Positions 11,253-23,991 of a stretch of DNA of 64,000 nucleotides are shown here, piece after piece. The stretch is from Buxus sempervirens (Eukaryota; Streptophyta; Magnoliopsida; Buxales; Buxaceae): assembly GCA_947561395.2 (NCBI GenBank), contig OX387182.1, positions 4,722,001-4,786,000 on the forward strand, in the 5' to 3' direction. The first letter of the stretch is position 1. Every line of letters starts with the position of its first letter. Below the pieces are notes generated by a model that had not been told where the DNA came from, made no database searches, and saw only the letters and a program-made list of their open reading frames with translations. Both the position numbers and the translations under genes were made by a program.

Positions 11253-14200
11253 TCATAGAGATTCTGCAAACTGAGGAGCTTCCATATCAAGCTCTTGCCT
11301 CATGATGCAATTCATGAACCAGTCACTACTGAAAGTCCATACTCTTCTTTTTATTGCTAGGAGTGCCTCCTCCATGTCTTCTTCGCATGCCACAAAAATT
11401 GTTCTTGATGGTTCCCGTACTTTACCTAAACTGTGAAGAACCTGCAAACATGGCAAATACGAGAATACATTCACACCAATCATAACTGCAGGATTTTAGG
11501 TGAAATTAGTAACAAAATATCTGTGCCAATCATTTTGATCATACAATTAGTAAAATAGTAACTAGGTACAATGAGCTTTAACCATATATACAAAAATGCT
11601 GATGTTCGGAATTGAGAACTAGGGAAAAAAAAAAAAAGAAAAGAAAACTGAAGTAACTTTAGATGAAAAAGACTTATGCAAGAACAATCCTACCAAAAGC
11701 TTAAGCTTATAATAGATAGAGTGGAAGTTTGAACTGAGGACCTCAACGTTAGCCTAAAGCTCTGATACCATATAGAACCACCAATCCTACTAAAAGCTCA
11801 AGCTTATAATAGGGGTGAACTTTATATATTTAATTATATTCCTAACAGTTCTAAGGAAATGATTCATTTAAACAGGAAGAAAAATATATTTCATATATCA
11901 AACAATAATTCACATTCCCAGATAGTTAGGTTGCCATCATAATTCAGCTCCAGAATTCCAGCATGTCAGGTCAGGAAGCAAATTTATTGATGGGAATAAC
12001 AAAGGTTATAAACATATTAAAGGCATCGATTCCTTAATGGATGATAAAAGTGAATTGAACACATGCAATTGTAAAGCAGAAAAATGCACATAAACCACTC
12101 TATCTACACACAAGCACACAACAATACACATGATATTTGAAAAGTAAACTAATTCAGACATCTAAAAATCATAAATTAATTCAGACATCTAAGATTACGA
12201 CCATACAGCTATAACTGACGTCTTTCCATTTTTACAGACTGCTAAACCAATATTCAGAACATTGTGAGTTTCAAGAACTTACATTTCCACCTGCTAACCT
12301 GACAATGGATGATAGGGTGTCAACAGGAGGCTGTACATGTGTGGCAAGGCAGATGTCGTACCCTTTAAGCAAAGCTCGGGGACTTGCCTTTGCTCTAAGA
12401 ACAGCATCTTTCAACTCTGATCTGTATTTCAGCACATAATCTTCATCTTTTAAAATAAAAGAAAATTCACCTGTAAAAATACAGATGGCAGATCAGAAAA
12501 AAACTACCACAGTGCTTTTGTAAGCATCCGATATTAAAAGCTTCGTAAGCATTCCAACTTACCAACAAATTTGCCCCCCTTGAAGCATGCTTTTAACCAA
12601 TTGGGTGAAAGAATCCAAGCTCTGCATAATTATCAACAGTTTCCAAGTTAAATGAATCAGAAAAATGTATATTCCTAGATGGATGAATGAAGCCATGCAA
12701 AAACATGTAGAAAAAATACAGACCAAAGGATATCTAATATTGATTGATTACTATGAAAACTATTTTTATAAACAAATTACAAGCAGCTTCAAGTGGAAAT
12801 GGAAATGTATGACCAACATAATCACTAGCTTAATGACATATTGATGCTGATTGCCAATAGCTAAAATCACGTTAATCATTTTGATCATGGGAAAAATTCT
12901 CTTTTCCTTTAGGAGTTCATAAGGCCGTAAATTTACTGTGTAAAAATCAACTGTTCCTTCTTGGATCCCTGTAGCCTCACAAACTTATCTTATTTTTAAT
13001 TTGTAACAATTTGTGAAAAGGAGAATAATGCAGAGCCATGTGAATCCCTTGTAATACCTATTTAGTTCACACCATAAGGATTAGCAACGTAGAGGCAAAG
13101 TCTGCCATGGAGCCCCATGGGACCTATAGCTCAACAATTCAGCATAATGTAACCAGGTGAAACATAGGGAACCAATTGGCATTCACTCCTATGCGAGCCT
13201 ACCAAGGGTTCCAATTGAAGCTAAAACCAGGTACAAGCATGCTTAGAAGCTAAAACCAGGTTTCGGAGAATCATTTGAGAGAATCTCTTCCCACATTCAA
13301 TCTGTACAAAATCCCATGCCTCTAACCCTTTGACTTTTATAAAAAATAGATAACGGATTTCAACATCCGTAAACTGTTTCTTCAAAGCAGACACCTTAAT
13401 CTTTAGTTCTGATGCGCTTCATCCATCAATTTGCCACTGGCTTTGATGGAGCAATTTAATCCGAGTCACACCGTAAATCAACAATCATATTAGTCAAGAA
13501 CTTATAACAGTAATGACAAAATATACCCCAAAAAAAGAAGAAGGAAAAACAAAATGAAAACATTGGAACTGTGATAAGAACCAAAATGATGATTATTACA
13601 CAAGCTTTTATTGCTTTGGCAGAATTAGGATCAGAGCTGTTTCCATAAGATTTCAATTGAATAACGCATTTTTTTTTCAAATTCTTAATTTACTTCTACA
13701 TTTCCTTCCTTAGTACTTTTAAAATACACATGAAAAGCAAGCCAAAAATGTATACTATTCTGTATTTTTGAACACTTCGACCAAAAACAAGATACCTATA
13801 AAAAGGTCACAAAAAACCAAATTTATGATCTTGAGTAATATATTGACAAATCCGGTAAAACTCATGTATGTGAAGTTAACATTGCATTACTGAATATTCC
13901 ATAATCAGGGTGTTTAAAGCAACACAAACCAAAAACTCCAATACATTAAAGAGGTCTGATAAAACTGAGTTACAACAGCAATCAATAGTCAAAGGATCTC
14001 TATTTGAGACGAATCATATATAGATGGCAGTAGAAATAACTCACCCTGAAGATAGAGCAATGCAGAAATTCATAGTTCTTCTCGCTTTTCCTGTAACAAC
14101 ATGTGTGCTAACGCTGCCATCAGAAGTAACAGATCCCCCCAGGTCTTCAATAATCTATATTGACCAGATCAATTATGCAAAAACTGAAATTAGATAACTC

Positions 14201-17200
14201 CAAAATAGCATTATGCATATATGCTCATATACACAGATACATATTTTGTATCTATGTGTGTGTGTGTGCATGTGCACGCATTCACATGCACTTGTGAGTG
14301 AATTCAAATCTTGTGACAACTATTTTGGTTGGCTGCGTAGTTCCTACATCCCTACCAATTTCATCCACATCCCTTTCTGTCATCGTCTATATGCACACAC
14401 TTAAACATTTGCATGAATGCACACAAGTGTTCATACACACACCAGCATATGATGCCAAGATTTGAGGATAAAAATTGCAAAGGAAGTAAAATAATCCAAT
14501 TTTTTGTGATGATTATAATCAAGTGGATATCAATGACTGATCAACAAAGAAATGCACCTAGCTAAATGTATAAACCAGACGACAAACAAACAGTGCACAG
14601 CTTTTAGTCATTAAAGAAAGCTTTTAATTTAATTTGAAAAATTAAGTAGCCAGAAAAGCATGTTTCAAGATCATTAAATTATAAGATGATAAACTAGCAA
14701 AATATATTAACCACACACTACCGCACATTTTAGAATTGTCATTCATTGTGCCACTCTATGAAAGAAAGATCGTGGCACTAAACCTAGCAACAAACAGCTA
14801 TTCAAGTACTTACACATTCTAGTTCTATATACGATATCTAAGTGCCTCTATGGAATATAATAGCTTCCTCCAACTGAATGTGATTTGTGAATATTCATCA
14901 TGCTAGCTGTTGCACGTATTCTGTGGAAGATGCAACCTGAATGCTCATTTGTATATTATCACATGCCACCATCTCTTTTCTGATGTCATTAATAAATTTT
15001 ACTAGCCTATCTGGGAAAATAGATAAAAAGCAAATACCGGATAAGCGGAGGCAGTAAAAAACTCGGGCTGCTAGTGTGAAGACGCATAATTGAGTCTACA
15101 TGCAACCACCTTGGGGAAAAATGCAAAGGTTGGGCATGTGGCAAATCACCCCTCTTAGGGACCTACTTTGGCAGGTCCTATACTAGTTTACAGCACCGTC
15201 TGTCCTTTTTTGGGAGAATAAAAATAACTTCACTACAGAATCCTCAAATATTGTCAGTCACAGAGGCATATCTAACAATGCTAACAACTAAAATGCTTAG
15301 GTTGGGGTATTCTGATCATCATGGCAAAATTTTGGTTGAAACTTTATCCTAGTGCTTGTGTCCGATGTCACTGCAAAAGTGAAGCAACATGAACAATACC
15401 ATGTAACCTGCTTGCTTTTGTTTTCTTTCCATTTTTTGCCCTTTAATGTTATGTTATAAGATTTGAGTAAACAAGATTATCTCCTTTTTCTTTCTCATTA
15501 ATTGTCCTCTTCTTTTAGAAAGGCAAACCCACTAGCTGGAAGTTATCATTCATCACAATATAGGAGTTAATATATTTTATGGTCCTGGGAGCCTGACATC
15601 AAGCCAACATGCTCCACATATCTTCATCAGTATTACTCAGCATTGCCACAACCATAAACAAGAGGCCTTTACAGCAAGCCTACTATGCCTTTCCAGCCTA
15701 TTGTAAGCATTGCCGTTATTTAAATTGTGTACTTTCAAATCCTTCCCTTTCAACTCAATTCATGCCCTCTTTGGTCCTTGCTTCAACTAGAGTTTCCATC
15801 TGCATAATCTCCCATATCATCAATTGCATCTCTGCTCCTAATATAACATGCCCAAACCATTTCATTTCCCTTTTTAATAGGGAAGATAACTTAGATTGAA
15901 GAAAGGAAAGACTAAAGAGGTATACATGATATCATAAAGAAAAGCTAGCACATTATAATAAAGAAAGGAAATAGAACACAAGATCAAATTTAATTTTGAA
16001 TAGAATACGGATTCTTAATTTTCATATAAAATATTTCTAAATGGTTAAAAAGACATTTCTAAGTTCATTAGATAATTACATATAACAACCTTTAATCAAA
16101 CATATTCTTTCAATTCCACTATTATTTGCAACATTATTTAAGTATCTTGTGGAATCCCATATGGGACTAGAAATTGAGAAAGACAGAAAGGATTTGCTCT
16201 CATAAAAGAGGTATAAAGACCAAAATATGTCAAGCTTACTTTTGTGCACAACAATCTCAATGTGACAACAAAAAGTCTTTTAGATTACACAAGTTAATGT
16301 AAAGTTACACTTCATTCACCATTTTATGTGCCAAACCATGGTGTTCACTGAGTGAGTAAGATCAATACATATTTCCCATTTTATTCTTTTATTTACTCAT
16401 ATAGGTATAACAAAGAAATTGAACTAACAGCAGGTCAAACCTCATGTATATGAACCATAGAGAAGGTTAGCAGACAATGGCAAGATATACCTTTGTTAGG
16501 CTTGCTTTCTTAGAATCATCAGCGATATTCATCAACATGATTCTAAAGCATTCTCCTTTCATATTGAATTCTTCATTGATCCAATCATTTGAGGGCACTT
16601 GAGCTGGTCTAGTTTGTTCAGCATGGGATGCTGCGATGCTAGTCAAGGGATCTTGTGCAGTAACCCCCATCAAAGATTTATTTCTGCAAATTGCCAAGGA
16701 TAAATCTCCATGACAAGAATCCTTTCTTTGACCATATTCACAAACAGAATCCAGGTTGCTATCTAGCTGACCGCAGATATGATGACAACTCTTTACTCTT
16801 TTGGACTTCAATGAGGACGAGGAGGCTTCACAAATTCTCCTCTTCAAACCTCTTGCAGAGCAAGAGCAATACATGTCATCGGTGCCATCTACAGTCTCAG
16901 ATACTCCTAAACCTGTGGTTTTATTGTCAGAATCTGCTCCATTCCAAGGAACCAATGCTGTGCAATCATGTATTAAATTACGATTTGGAGAACCTGCCAA
17001 AAATAATGGTTGGAACTGTTGCATTATAACAAAGCACAAAGCTCTGCCTATGAAACTGATAATTTTCAGTACAGCTTCTACGCATGTGAAGAATCTGAAC
17101 ATATTAAAGAAGTACATATGGGAAATAACTAGGCTCCTACCATCGATAATTTTACTGTCAGTTGAATCTCTGTTTCCCACCAGCACTTTTGATTTGGGTC

Positions 17201-20200
17201 CTTTGGGATTTTCAGCTTTGGTAGTGACCTTTGCAATATCATAGCATTCCTCGATACTTCCAAGGCCTTGAACGTTGAAATGAGATAATGATGAACTTAC
17301 GGGAGGATTTAATGGGATGTGGAATTTTGAAGACTCAGAAGGATTAACTGGAACATTCACATCCTTATTGAGATGAGATACCATGAGGGTTGAGCCCCCA
17401 GGAAAGCATAATGCCCTTCGAATGTCTGCCTTGATTGGCAGCTTGCGAACTCTACCCTTAGTGTCAACCTCTGCTATTGATACAAAACCCTGCATTGAAG
17501 CTCACTTTCATGAAACTCAAAAATCAGAAATCAGAAGTGGTAAATTTAAGTTTCATTCAAAGCTGACTCTTCATTCCGTTAGAAAACACGATCCATGAAA
17601 ATACTTCTTCAGTGCAAAATCTTGATGACCAAATGGTATTTTCTCAATATCAGAAATTTTCAAATGAAAATTCTTTCCAAAGTTCACACACAAAACAGAC
17701 CATAAGAAACATCAGGCACAAAAAAAAAAGAACAATAACAACCGGGGAAAAAAACAAAAAACACCCTCACTCTGCTACAACCCTGTAGCAAGCTGTACCT
17801 GTTTAAGCCAAAATCCTTCAGATTCCTTATCTCCCCAGCAGAATATTGTGCAAATACCAACATTTTGCAGTCTCTGCCTCAATTCTACATACAAGAGGTG
17901 ACCAATCCCCTGAAAGTTATCAACATTTTTCAATACACTTGGAGGGAGAAAACAAGCACTCTTTCCATGAATCAATCAACTGAAATGAAAGAGGATTAGA
18001 CTATCAAGAAAAAGGATTTGTGTACAAAAAAGGATTTGTTTTGTACACTTAAAAAATTTTGCAAAAATATATAGCAAGACCAATCCCCCGAAAGTTACCA
18101 AAATTTTCCAATACATATGGGAGGGAGAGGAAAAACACTGTTTCCACAAATCAATCAACTGAAATGGATGAGGATTAGACTATCAAGAGAAAGGATTTGT
18201 TTTGTACACTTCAAAAAATGTGCAAAAATATATAGCAAGACCAAACTGAATTTGACAGTCATATAAAATTCAACCCAAAGGTATTCATCCTTCAAAGAAA
18301 AACTAGAATATCTATCGGACTTTGTCAGTTGAAAAGACTTCTCCATTTCTCCTGCTGTTCCAATATAGTGGTTTTGCCTAGTTTAATGTTTTCACTAAAA
18401 TCATCTCACTATGTTATCAAGGTTTTGGATGACAGATTGATATCAAATGCAGTAATTCATTAGAAGAAACCTATGACTACAAAATGCAGGCATATATAAG
18501 ATATTTGAAAAGATGACCATCAGAAGCTAAAAAGAATTTGAGGCAGAAAATATGGAGATGCATGCATGTTGCAATTGAAATGAAAATGTAAAGAATAAAA
18601 AGCATCTGTGTTGGGCCTTTTGGGTTAAAAAGGACGTTCCATTTCCATCCATTGTGCTATATGCATATCTTGCCTAGTCATGCAGTTGCACTGAAAGCAT
18701 CACAGCTTAGTACTGGGTTATAGATAACATATTGACATAATTGTAATAGTCGTAGAAGTTTATTAGAATGTAGTAACTTCAGAAGAAAAGTTGGGCACAA
18801 TAGGTAAACTCAGAAAAAAAGAACTGGAAAGAACTGGAAACACCAATTAACCTTGTGTTGGTATGTTGAACTGACAGCAGCAAGGGGAATCTCAGCATAC
18901 TGTGTGTCAGCAGGGATTATTTGATAAGTCACCGCAGCTATAACCTGCAATTAAGCATAGAGAACCATGCATTATGTGGTTAGCCCAGAAGTGTTGTGTC
19001 TCATGTTATACATCTTTCAAAGTTTCACTCATGAAGGAAATAAGTAAATAAAACATACAATCTGGCTTCCAATTATTGTCCAAATAAAAAATTAGTGAGT
19101 AGTGGGCTAAGCTTTTTTTTACTGAAACCACACATACTTCCGTGTGTTGCAACCACTGGATCTAAGCACATTCATGATCTTTGATGAAAGAAACTTATGT
19201 AAAATGTACAAAAAATAGAGAGAGAGAGAGATAGAGAAGTGGTGACAGATAAGAGCATGCTCATCCTGAACCTCGTCTAGTATCAAAAAGTGTATACGGG
19301 TTTGGGTGCAGCACACCAGCCTGGAGAACGTAAAAGTTAATACATTTACAGATTGTGTAAAAATTCACCTGCAGATGCCCCTTTTGATGGTTTCACAGAG
19401 TGCACAGAAGTCAAAAAGCAAAAGTTCAAGATGCAGGTACAATAAAGCAAAGGGAACTGCCACGATTAACAAAAGAAAATAGTAATTTTCTTTCAACAAA
19501 TTAAAATGATATGCATCATAGCAACATAAAACTTACGCCTTGAAATCCTTCAATGGAATTGGATTTTAAAAGCAATGTGCAATATTTCCTGCATATGAGG
19601 GGAGAAAAAGAATGTCAAAACAACCAATAGTTACATAACCATGACAATTATAACCAGTGTTTAACTTATCATTCCATTACATCCTAAAGCTTCTCAAGAA
19701 CCATTCCAATTTTTTTCCTAAATATTTGAACTCACAAGAAGCATTAATCTCCATGGCTCACATATGAAGAGAAAAAACAAGTTAACTAACAGCATCAGAA
19801 TGATTTGCACGCATAATAAGGAAACAAGGAAAACTGTTCCATAGTCCATACCCATTTGATACACATTTTTCAATGAACAAAGATTCCTTCCCAGTATTTG
19901 CGGCAAAGTTCATTGTGGGCAATTCTTTCATGTAGATGTTTATTGCTTCCTGCATGTCCATTTAGCAAATGCTTATAATCAGTGTAGTTAACAGGAACAA
20001 CTACTTAATTGGCAGCATGCTAAAGCCAGAATAGTTGGACTAAAAGAGTATAAAAAAAAAAAAAAGAGAGTGATTCACCTGAAGCAGAATTTTGCTATCT
20101 GTATCTTTAGGATTAATGAGCAAGAATGAGCAATCCCCAATAAAGGAATCACCCTCTCCTCCCACTGGATACAAAAAGAATTTAAATGTATTTACACAAA

Positions 20201-20759
20201 TACTCCAAATGGAAAACTAAAATATCAAGAGCCAACTAAAACTGCAAACCTGAAAGACAACAAAAAACGAATAATCAAGTAAATGAACAATAACTACTAA
20301 TAATACATACCTTTTTCTCTAGATCTTGGACGAAGAAGACCATTATTGCACTTCCGAGTCGAATATTTCCTTAAATCGTTTACTGCCCAGAATATATTAA
20401 AAGAGAGAGAAAGAGAGAGCATTTTAAAAACCAAATAAACCCATGATTTTGCTCAATACAGACGCTGCTGAACAGAGGAAATAGATAAATCAGAACCTGA
20501 AATTTTGACGTTTGCAGCGCTAGAAACCGAAATTTGAAGATTATTTCGATTTGATCGGGAGACGAAGTTGTTTCCTTCCACCTCGACTTCGCAATTCCCT
20601 ACAAAACAGTACACGCTGCAATAAACCAAAGAGTAATGGAGATGATGATTTAGGTTTTTGAGGAACCAAGCTTTGGGATCTAGATATGTTAGAGTTTCCT
20701 TTGCAGGGTTTACCGATCGAAATGGGTAAGGAAGACGAAGACCTCCTGCTTCCCGCCAT
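11253..20759 (-). CDS. GNAT-family N-acetyltransferase with C-terminal tandem BRCT domains
   Basis: Fourteen exons: 20759-20714, 20598-20497, 20382-20311, 20164-20079, 19949-19852, 19588-19537, 18944-18852, 17909-17799, 17489-17141, 16993-16491, 14154-14045, 12621-12563, 12470-12283 and 11441-11253. The 2058-nt frame is continuous and encodes 685 aa. The GNAT core lies at about 130-225; the acetyl-CoA loop 'QHKGIGHLL' at about 182-189 fits the family Q/R-x-x-G-x-G/A motif. A Ser/Lys-rich linker (about 225-485) contains a basic 'LKSKRVK' patch that could be a nuclear signal. BRCT1 (about 490-565) has 'LGGSVT' and 'WILSPNWL'; BRCT2 (about 590-680) has 'LAGGN' and 'SSDWF'. The layout matches Arabidopsis proteins such as At2g41450, of unknown biochemical role. 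BRCT pairs usually bind phosphoproteins in DNA repair, so a nuclear acetyltransferase recruited to chromatin damage is plausible but inferred. Confidence 0.88.
11690..11847 (-). mobile_element. TRIM-like miniature LTR retrotransposon in intron 13
   Basis: Read on the minus strand, an LTR-like segment starts with TGTTAGGAATATA at 11847 and ends near 11771. It is followed by 'tggtatcagagc' (11770-11759), a perfect match to the initiator tRNA-Met primer-binding site. A short internal region then leads to a partial second copy of the LTR ('ttataagcttaagctttt', about 11695-11718). Tiny size, PBS and terminal repeats with no coding capacity define TRIM elements. The 3' LTR is truncated. Confidence 0.65.
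12622..14044 (-). other. Intron 11 of the GNAT-BRCT gene
   Basis: 1.4 kb without coding potential. A short direct repeat 'gaagctaaaaccaggt' occurs at about 13216 and 13247. The exons on either side join BRCT1 in frame. Confidence 0.55.
14155..16490 (-). other. Large intron 10 of the GNAT-BRCT gene
   Basis: 2.3 kb of AT-rich sequence separates the linker exon from the BRCT1 exon. It has a GT-rich simple repeat at about 14255-14272 and no recognised element. A 96-codon plus-strand frame at 15609-15899 has no domain and is antisense to the gene, so I treat it as chance. Confidence 0.5.
17901..18244. repeat. 178-bp tandem duplication copying a splice acceptor
   Basis: The blocks beginning 'accaatcccc' at 17901 and 18079 are about 85-90% alike. 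Copy 1 starts in the last 9 bases of exon 8's 5' end and runs into intron 7, so copy 2 carries a second acceptor. In copy 2 the AG is GG on the coding strand (18089 is C where 17911 is T), so only the downstream acceptor remains usable. Confidence 0.8.
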
Positions 20760-21119
20760 GGCCGATGTGATTCAACTTGAAAGGTAGATGGAGCTTTTAA
20801 ATGAGAGGGAACCGAAGCGGGGCTTCTCTTTATAAAGTAAATAAACAAATAAATGATTGCACAGACCGGTCACCGTCCTTCGCGTTTAGACCAACGTCAC
20901 CAACTACAAATATTTCTTCTCACTTCGTCAAAATAACACTGACCTCCCTTTCTTCCCTTTTTTTTTTTTAACTTGTGAGGGGTATAGGAGGTTAGTGGAT
21001 CAAAATAACATTCAAAATGATAACAAAAAATTAATAATTAATGGTAGAAGGAATTGTTGTTAAAATAACATGTTTTTTTTTAGAAGTTTAAATGGTATTT
21101 AAAATCTTCAAATTTAAGG
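20760..21119. other. Upstream region of the GNAT-BRCT gene
   Basis: It should contain the 5' UTR and promoter of the minus-strand gene starting at 20759. No clear TATA box. A poly-T/A stretch lies near 20957-20970. The 3' end abuts the solo LTR's target-site copy (21120-21124). Confidence 0.4.
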
Positions 21120-21696
21120 ATTGTTGTAACGCCCCGGATTCGAGTCACGAAATAACACCGTAACTCATCCCCGGAGGTTAATTTAAAACACAGGATCGCA
21201 ATATCAGAGTGAAGGAAAAACATGAATACAATCATAGCTATATAACAGAGTGCGCTAAAATATTCCCAAACTAAAATAAAACTCACATGTCCAAGTAACT
21301 ACTCGCAAGTATCGAGCTCTCCGAGAGTATCTGAAAACAAAACGAAAGCAAGGGGTGAGATACGAATATCCCAGTGAGCAGCACATGCATGCACAAATAC
21401 ATTTAGTTCAGTTCTAAAACATGCCACGATTACAAACCATATACAACGATGATAACACGTATAACCCAACAAAACTTCAACGATCCAATTTACATCCGTG
21501 AGGAAAACCATCGTATAAACCAAGCAGTAAAGACGATATCAATCATGCATATAGCCGTAAAGGCACGTATAACCAGGTAGCAACATATCGAAGAAAACAT
21601 AGTTCAACAACTCAAAAGATATAACTCGGGTCCCAACCTGTATCAACAACAAAGTCACATCATAACCAATGCCCACGCCTCCCAATGTATATCCGG

Positions 21697-22110
21697 CCTA
21701 CTCAAGGTTTCGGATATTGAAATGACAGCGTTATCCAATGCCGACCTACTTCGGGTATCGGCATTGACAACACCATACCACTCAGGGTCATGATGCTGTT
21801 CTACACTGACGGAAAAGATACTAATACCAGATAACCGATAAACCACATTTAGTGAATCATAAATACCAATAAACAAGCGGATAAAACATATGGTGCCAAA
21901 TAAACAAATCCCCACAGTGGTCAATGTCATGTAGTTGCTTAGATTGGTTAATCAACATGCCAGAGCGACATCCACACCTTCATGTACACAATTCCGGCCT
22001 ACTCAGAGTATCAGACACTCTGAAATGACGGCCTACTCAGGGTATCGTCATCCAATGCCGGCCTACTCCGGGTATCGGCATCGACAACCAGGCCTACTCA
22101 GGGTTTCTGG
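21697..22110. repeat. Dispersed 'ggcctactcagggtatcgg' repeats in the solo LTR
   Basis: At least six imperfect copies of 'ggcctactcagggtatcgg' occur near 21697, 21744, 21985, 22028, 22060 and 22090. Many alternate with 'aatgccg' or 'ttgacaaca', so the LTR grew by local duplication of a 35-45-bp unit. Confidence 0.7.
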
Positions 22111-22266
22111 CTGCTTTACACTGGTCGTGGCAACACTCCATGGTCATGCCATTACACCAATAAAACAAAATACATCACATTACTAAGCTTAGACTCTGGA
22201 TCCAGGACAAGCTAAACCAAAACCGATAAATCACCAATTAAAACTCCGCATTCAGTACACACATCA

Positions 22267-22420
22267 CAAGTTGTTCCAGCCAGAACATCAACTCACACAA
22301 GTGTTCCAACCAGAACATCAACTCACGCAAGTGTTCCAACCAGAACAGTAATTCTTTACAAGTGTTCCAACCAGAACATCATCTCACAAGTGTTCCAACC
22401 AGAACAATAATTCCTCACAA
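22267..22420. repeat. About 30-bp tandem array in the solo LTR
   Basis: Five copies of 'agtgttccaaccagaaca' each followed by a variable 'tcaactcacac'-like spacer. Units of 26-33 bp are arranged head to tail. Confidence 0.8.
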
Positions 22421-22744
22421 GAAAACAAGTAAATAATCTTTGCAACATAATTCAAAACTTGCCATCAAAAAAACAGGGTTTAATAAAATCTCAATCAAGT
22501 ACAGTATTTAACCAAAAGAACTAAAAGTAATTTTCCAGTGTTGGGTATCCAGAACATCACCTAAAATGTTGCCCTACATTTACCTTGGAAGCTCTTAAGA
22601 AATTCTAGAATCTATCTTCAATGTTCTCATAAGTAATTTTGTCTCTAAAGTCCTAAACAAGTAATTTGTTAAGTGATCGAAAACCCCCTAGCATCAAAAT
22701 CCACATTTGTTTGCTCAATTATGCAATTCATTAAGAAAATGGAC

Positions 22745-22990
22745 TATGCGCTCACCTCCTGAAGTAAGCGCGAGGTGGGCGGATAGTTCATGCCCTAAAA
22801 ATTGGGTATGCGCCTACTCAATAGTAAGTGGGCGCGAGAAGGGCGTGAAGTAGGCGCGAGAAGGGCGCATCGAATTTGAGTGAGCGCGAGCTCGGCGCCA
22901 AGTGAGCGCGAGCTCGGCGGATAGTAAGTTTTATCCCTTGCGCCCACTACCGAAGTGAGCGCCAAGTGGGCGGCAAGTGGGCGGATACCC
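22745..22990. repeat. GC-rich 'gtgagcgcgagctcggcg' cluster in the solo LTR
   Basis: A GC-rich patch of repeated GAGCGCGAG, AAGTGGGCG and GGCGCGAGAAGGGCG motifs, unlike the AT-rich surroundings. 'gtgagcgcgagctcggcg' occurs twice in tandem near 22882-22920. Confidence 0.65.
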
Positions 22991-23816
22991 CCTGTGTTTT
23001 TCGGTTCTCTGTTAAATCCAAATCTTCAACTCTGGCCGAAATTTTTCAGTCTGTAACCACTCCTCTAGTCTCCTAATACCCCCAGAACACATTCAAACCT
23101 ATTTTGAAATTAATCTAATACACTTTTCATTTATCCCCAATTTGCTATACCGAAAATCCTTCGGACTATCTCCGCCCAGAAACCCAATGAATAACTCATT
23201 CCACAACCATATGCATTCGAATTAAAAACTACAAATAACACAAAACCAGGTTTTAAAAAAGTGCCACTCACCTTATATGCTTCCAAGTCTCGGCAACAGC
23301 AACCCCGAAGAGAAAATCCCCAAATCAGCAGTTCGGCCGACTGCTTGCTATGGTCGAACAGAGGTTCCCTGAAGGAAGAAAAACCCTTCCGAACTTCTTG
23401 TAACAATTACCTACCGGCAATAAGTCTTCCCCAGCTCGTCTCTCCCACAGAACTTCCCCAACTCCTTTCTCTCGAAGAACCCTAAACAAACACCGCGGCC
23501 GCCAAACCTCTCAGTAGAGTATACTAGAGCAAAAACCCAAAACCTAATTTCTTAAGGTATTTATATCTTCCGCAAATACGCTTGCCGCTCGACGAACTTT
23601 AAACTCTGATCTGGTGTGTGTTTGCCCACCAAAACTCCTACATCCACACACCTTATTAGTTTAAATATTTATGATTATTAATTTTTTTTCCATAAATCCT
23701 GAAAATAATCGGGGTTTTACAAGTTCTCCACTAATTAAATAAGTTTTAAAAACATAAAATCTAAATTTTAATGTTATTAAAATTAGGGATTTTACAATTG
23801 TATCCCTATATATATA

Positions 23817-23991
23817 TCTATACTATTAATAAAGGGAAGAGGGGGGAATATTCCCCCTAGATTCTGGCCTCACTTTTTTTTTTCCCCAAATATTACCATC
23901 CCAACATATAACCACGACAACCACCTTTTTTTAAAATTGAAACACTAATGTTTCTGACCCTACGTGCAATTCTGCATGTGCACCCTACTAG
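23817..23991 (+). mobile_element. Miniature Helitron-like element
   Basis: This 175-bp segment begins TCTATACTATTAATAAAG, the type of 5' end found on plant Helitrons. It ends in CTAG after a hairpin (ACGTGCA...TGCATGT, about 23962-23978). It is preceded by A and followed by T, which fits Helitron insertion between A and T with no target duplication. It has no coding capacity, so it would be non-autonomous. It lies 16 bp from the solo LTR's target repeat. Confidence 0.55.

Larger units (their letters stand above)
21125..23796. mobile_element. 2.67-kb solo LTR with 5-bp TSD
   Basis: The element starts TGTAACGCCCCGG and ends TTAGGGATTTTACA, so it has the TG...CA ends of an LTR with short inverted termini. 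It is flanked by a perfect 5-bp direct repeat ATTGT (21120-21124 and 23797-23801). There is no second LTR, PBS or gag-pol, so it is best read as a solo LTR left by unequal recombination; a large non-coding LARD-type derivative is the alternative. The 'TGTAACGCCCCG' start is common in plant Ty3-gypsy LTRs. Internally it holds three separate short-period arrays, annotated separately. Frames inside it (e.g. 23131-23406) show no domain. Confidence 0.78.

Noticed and set aside
15609..15899. 96-codon plus-strand frame
   Set aside because: Antisense within an intron of the GNAT-BRCT gene, no domain and low-complexity composition.
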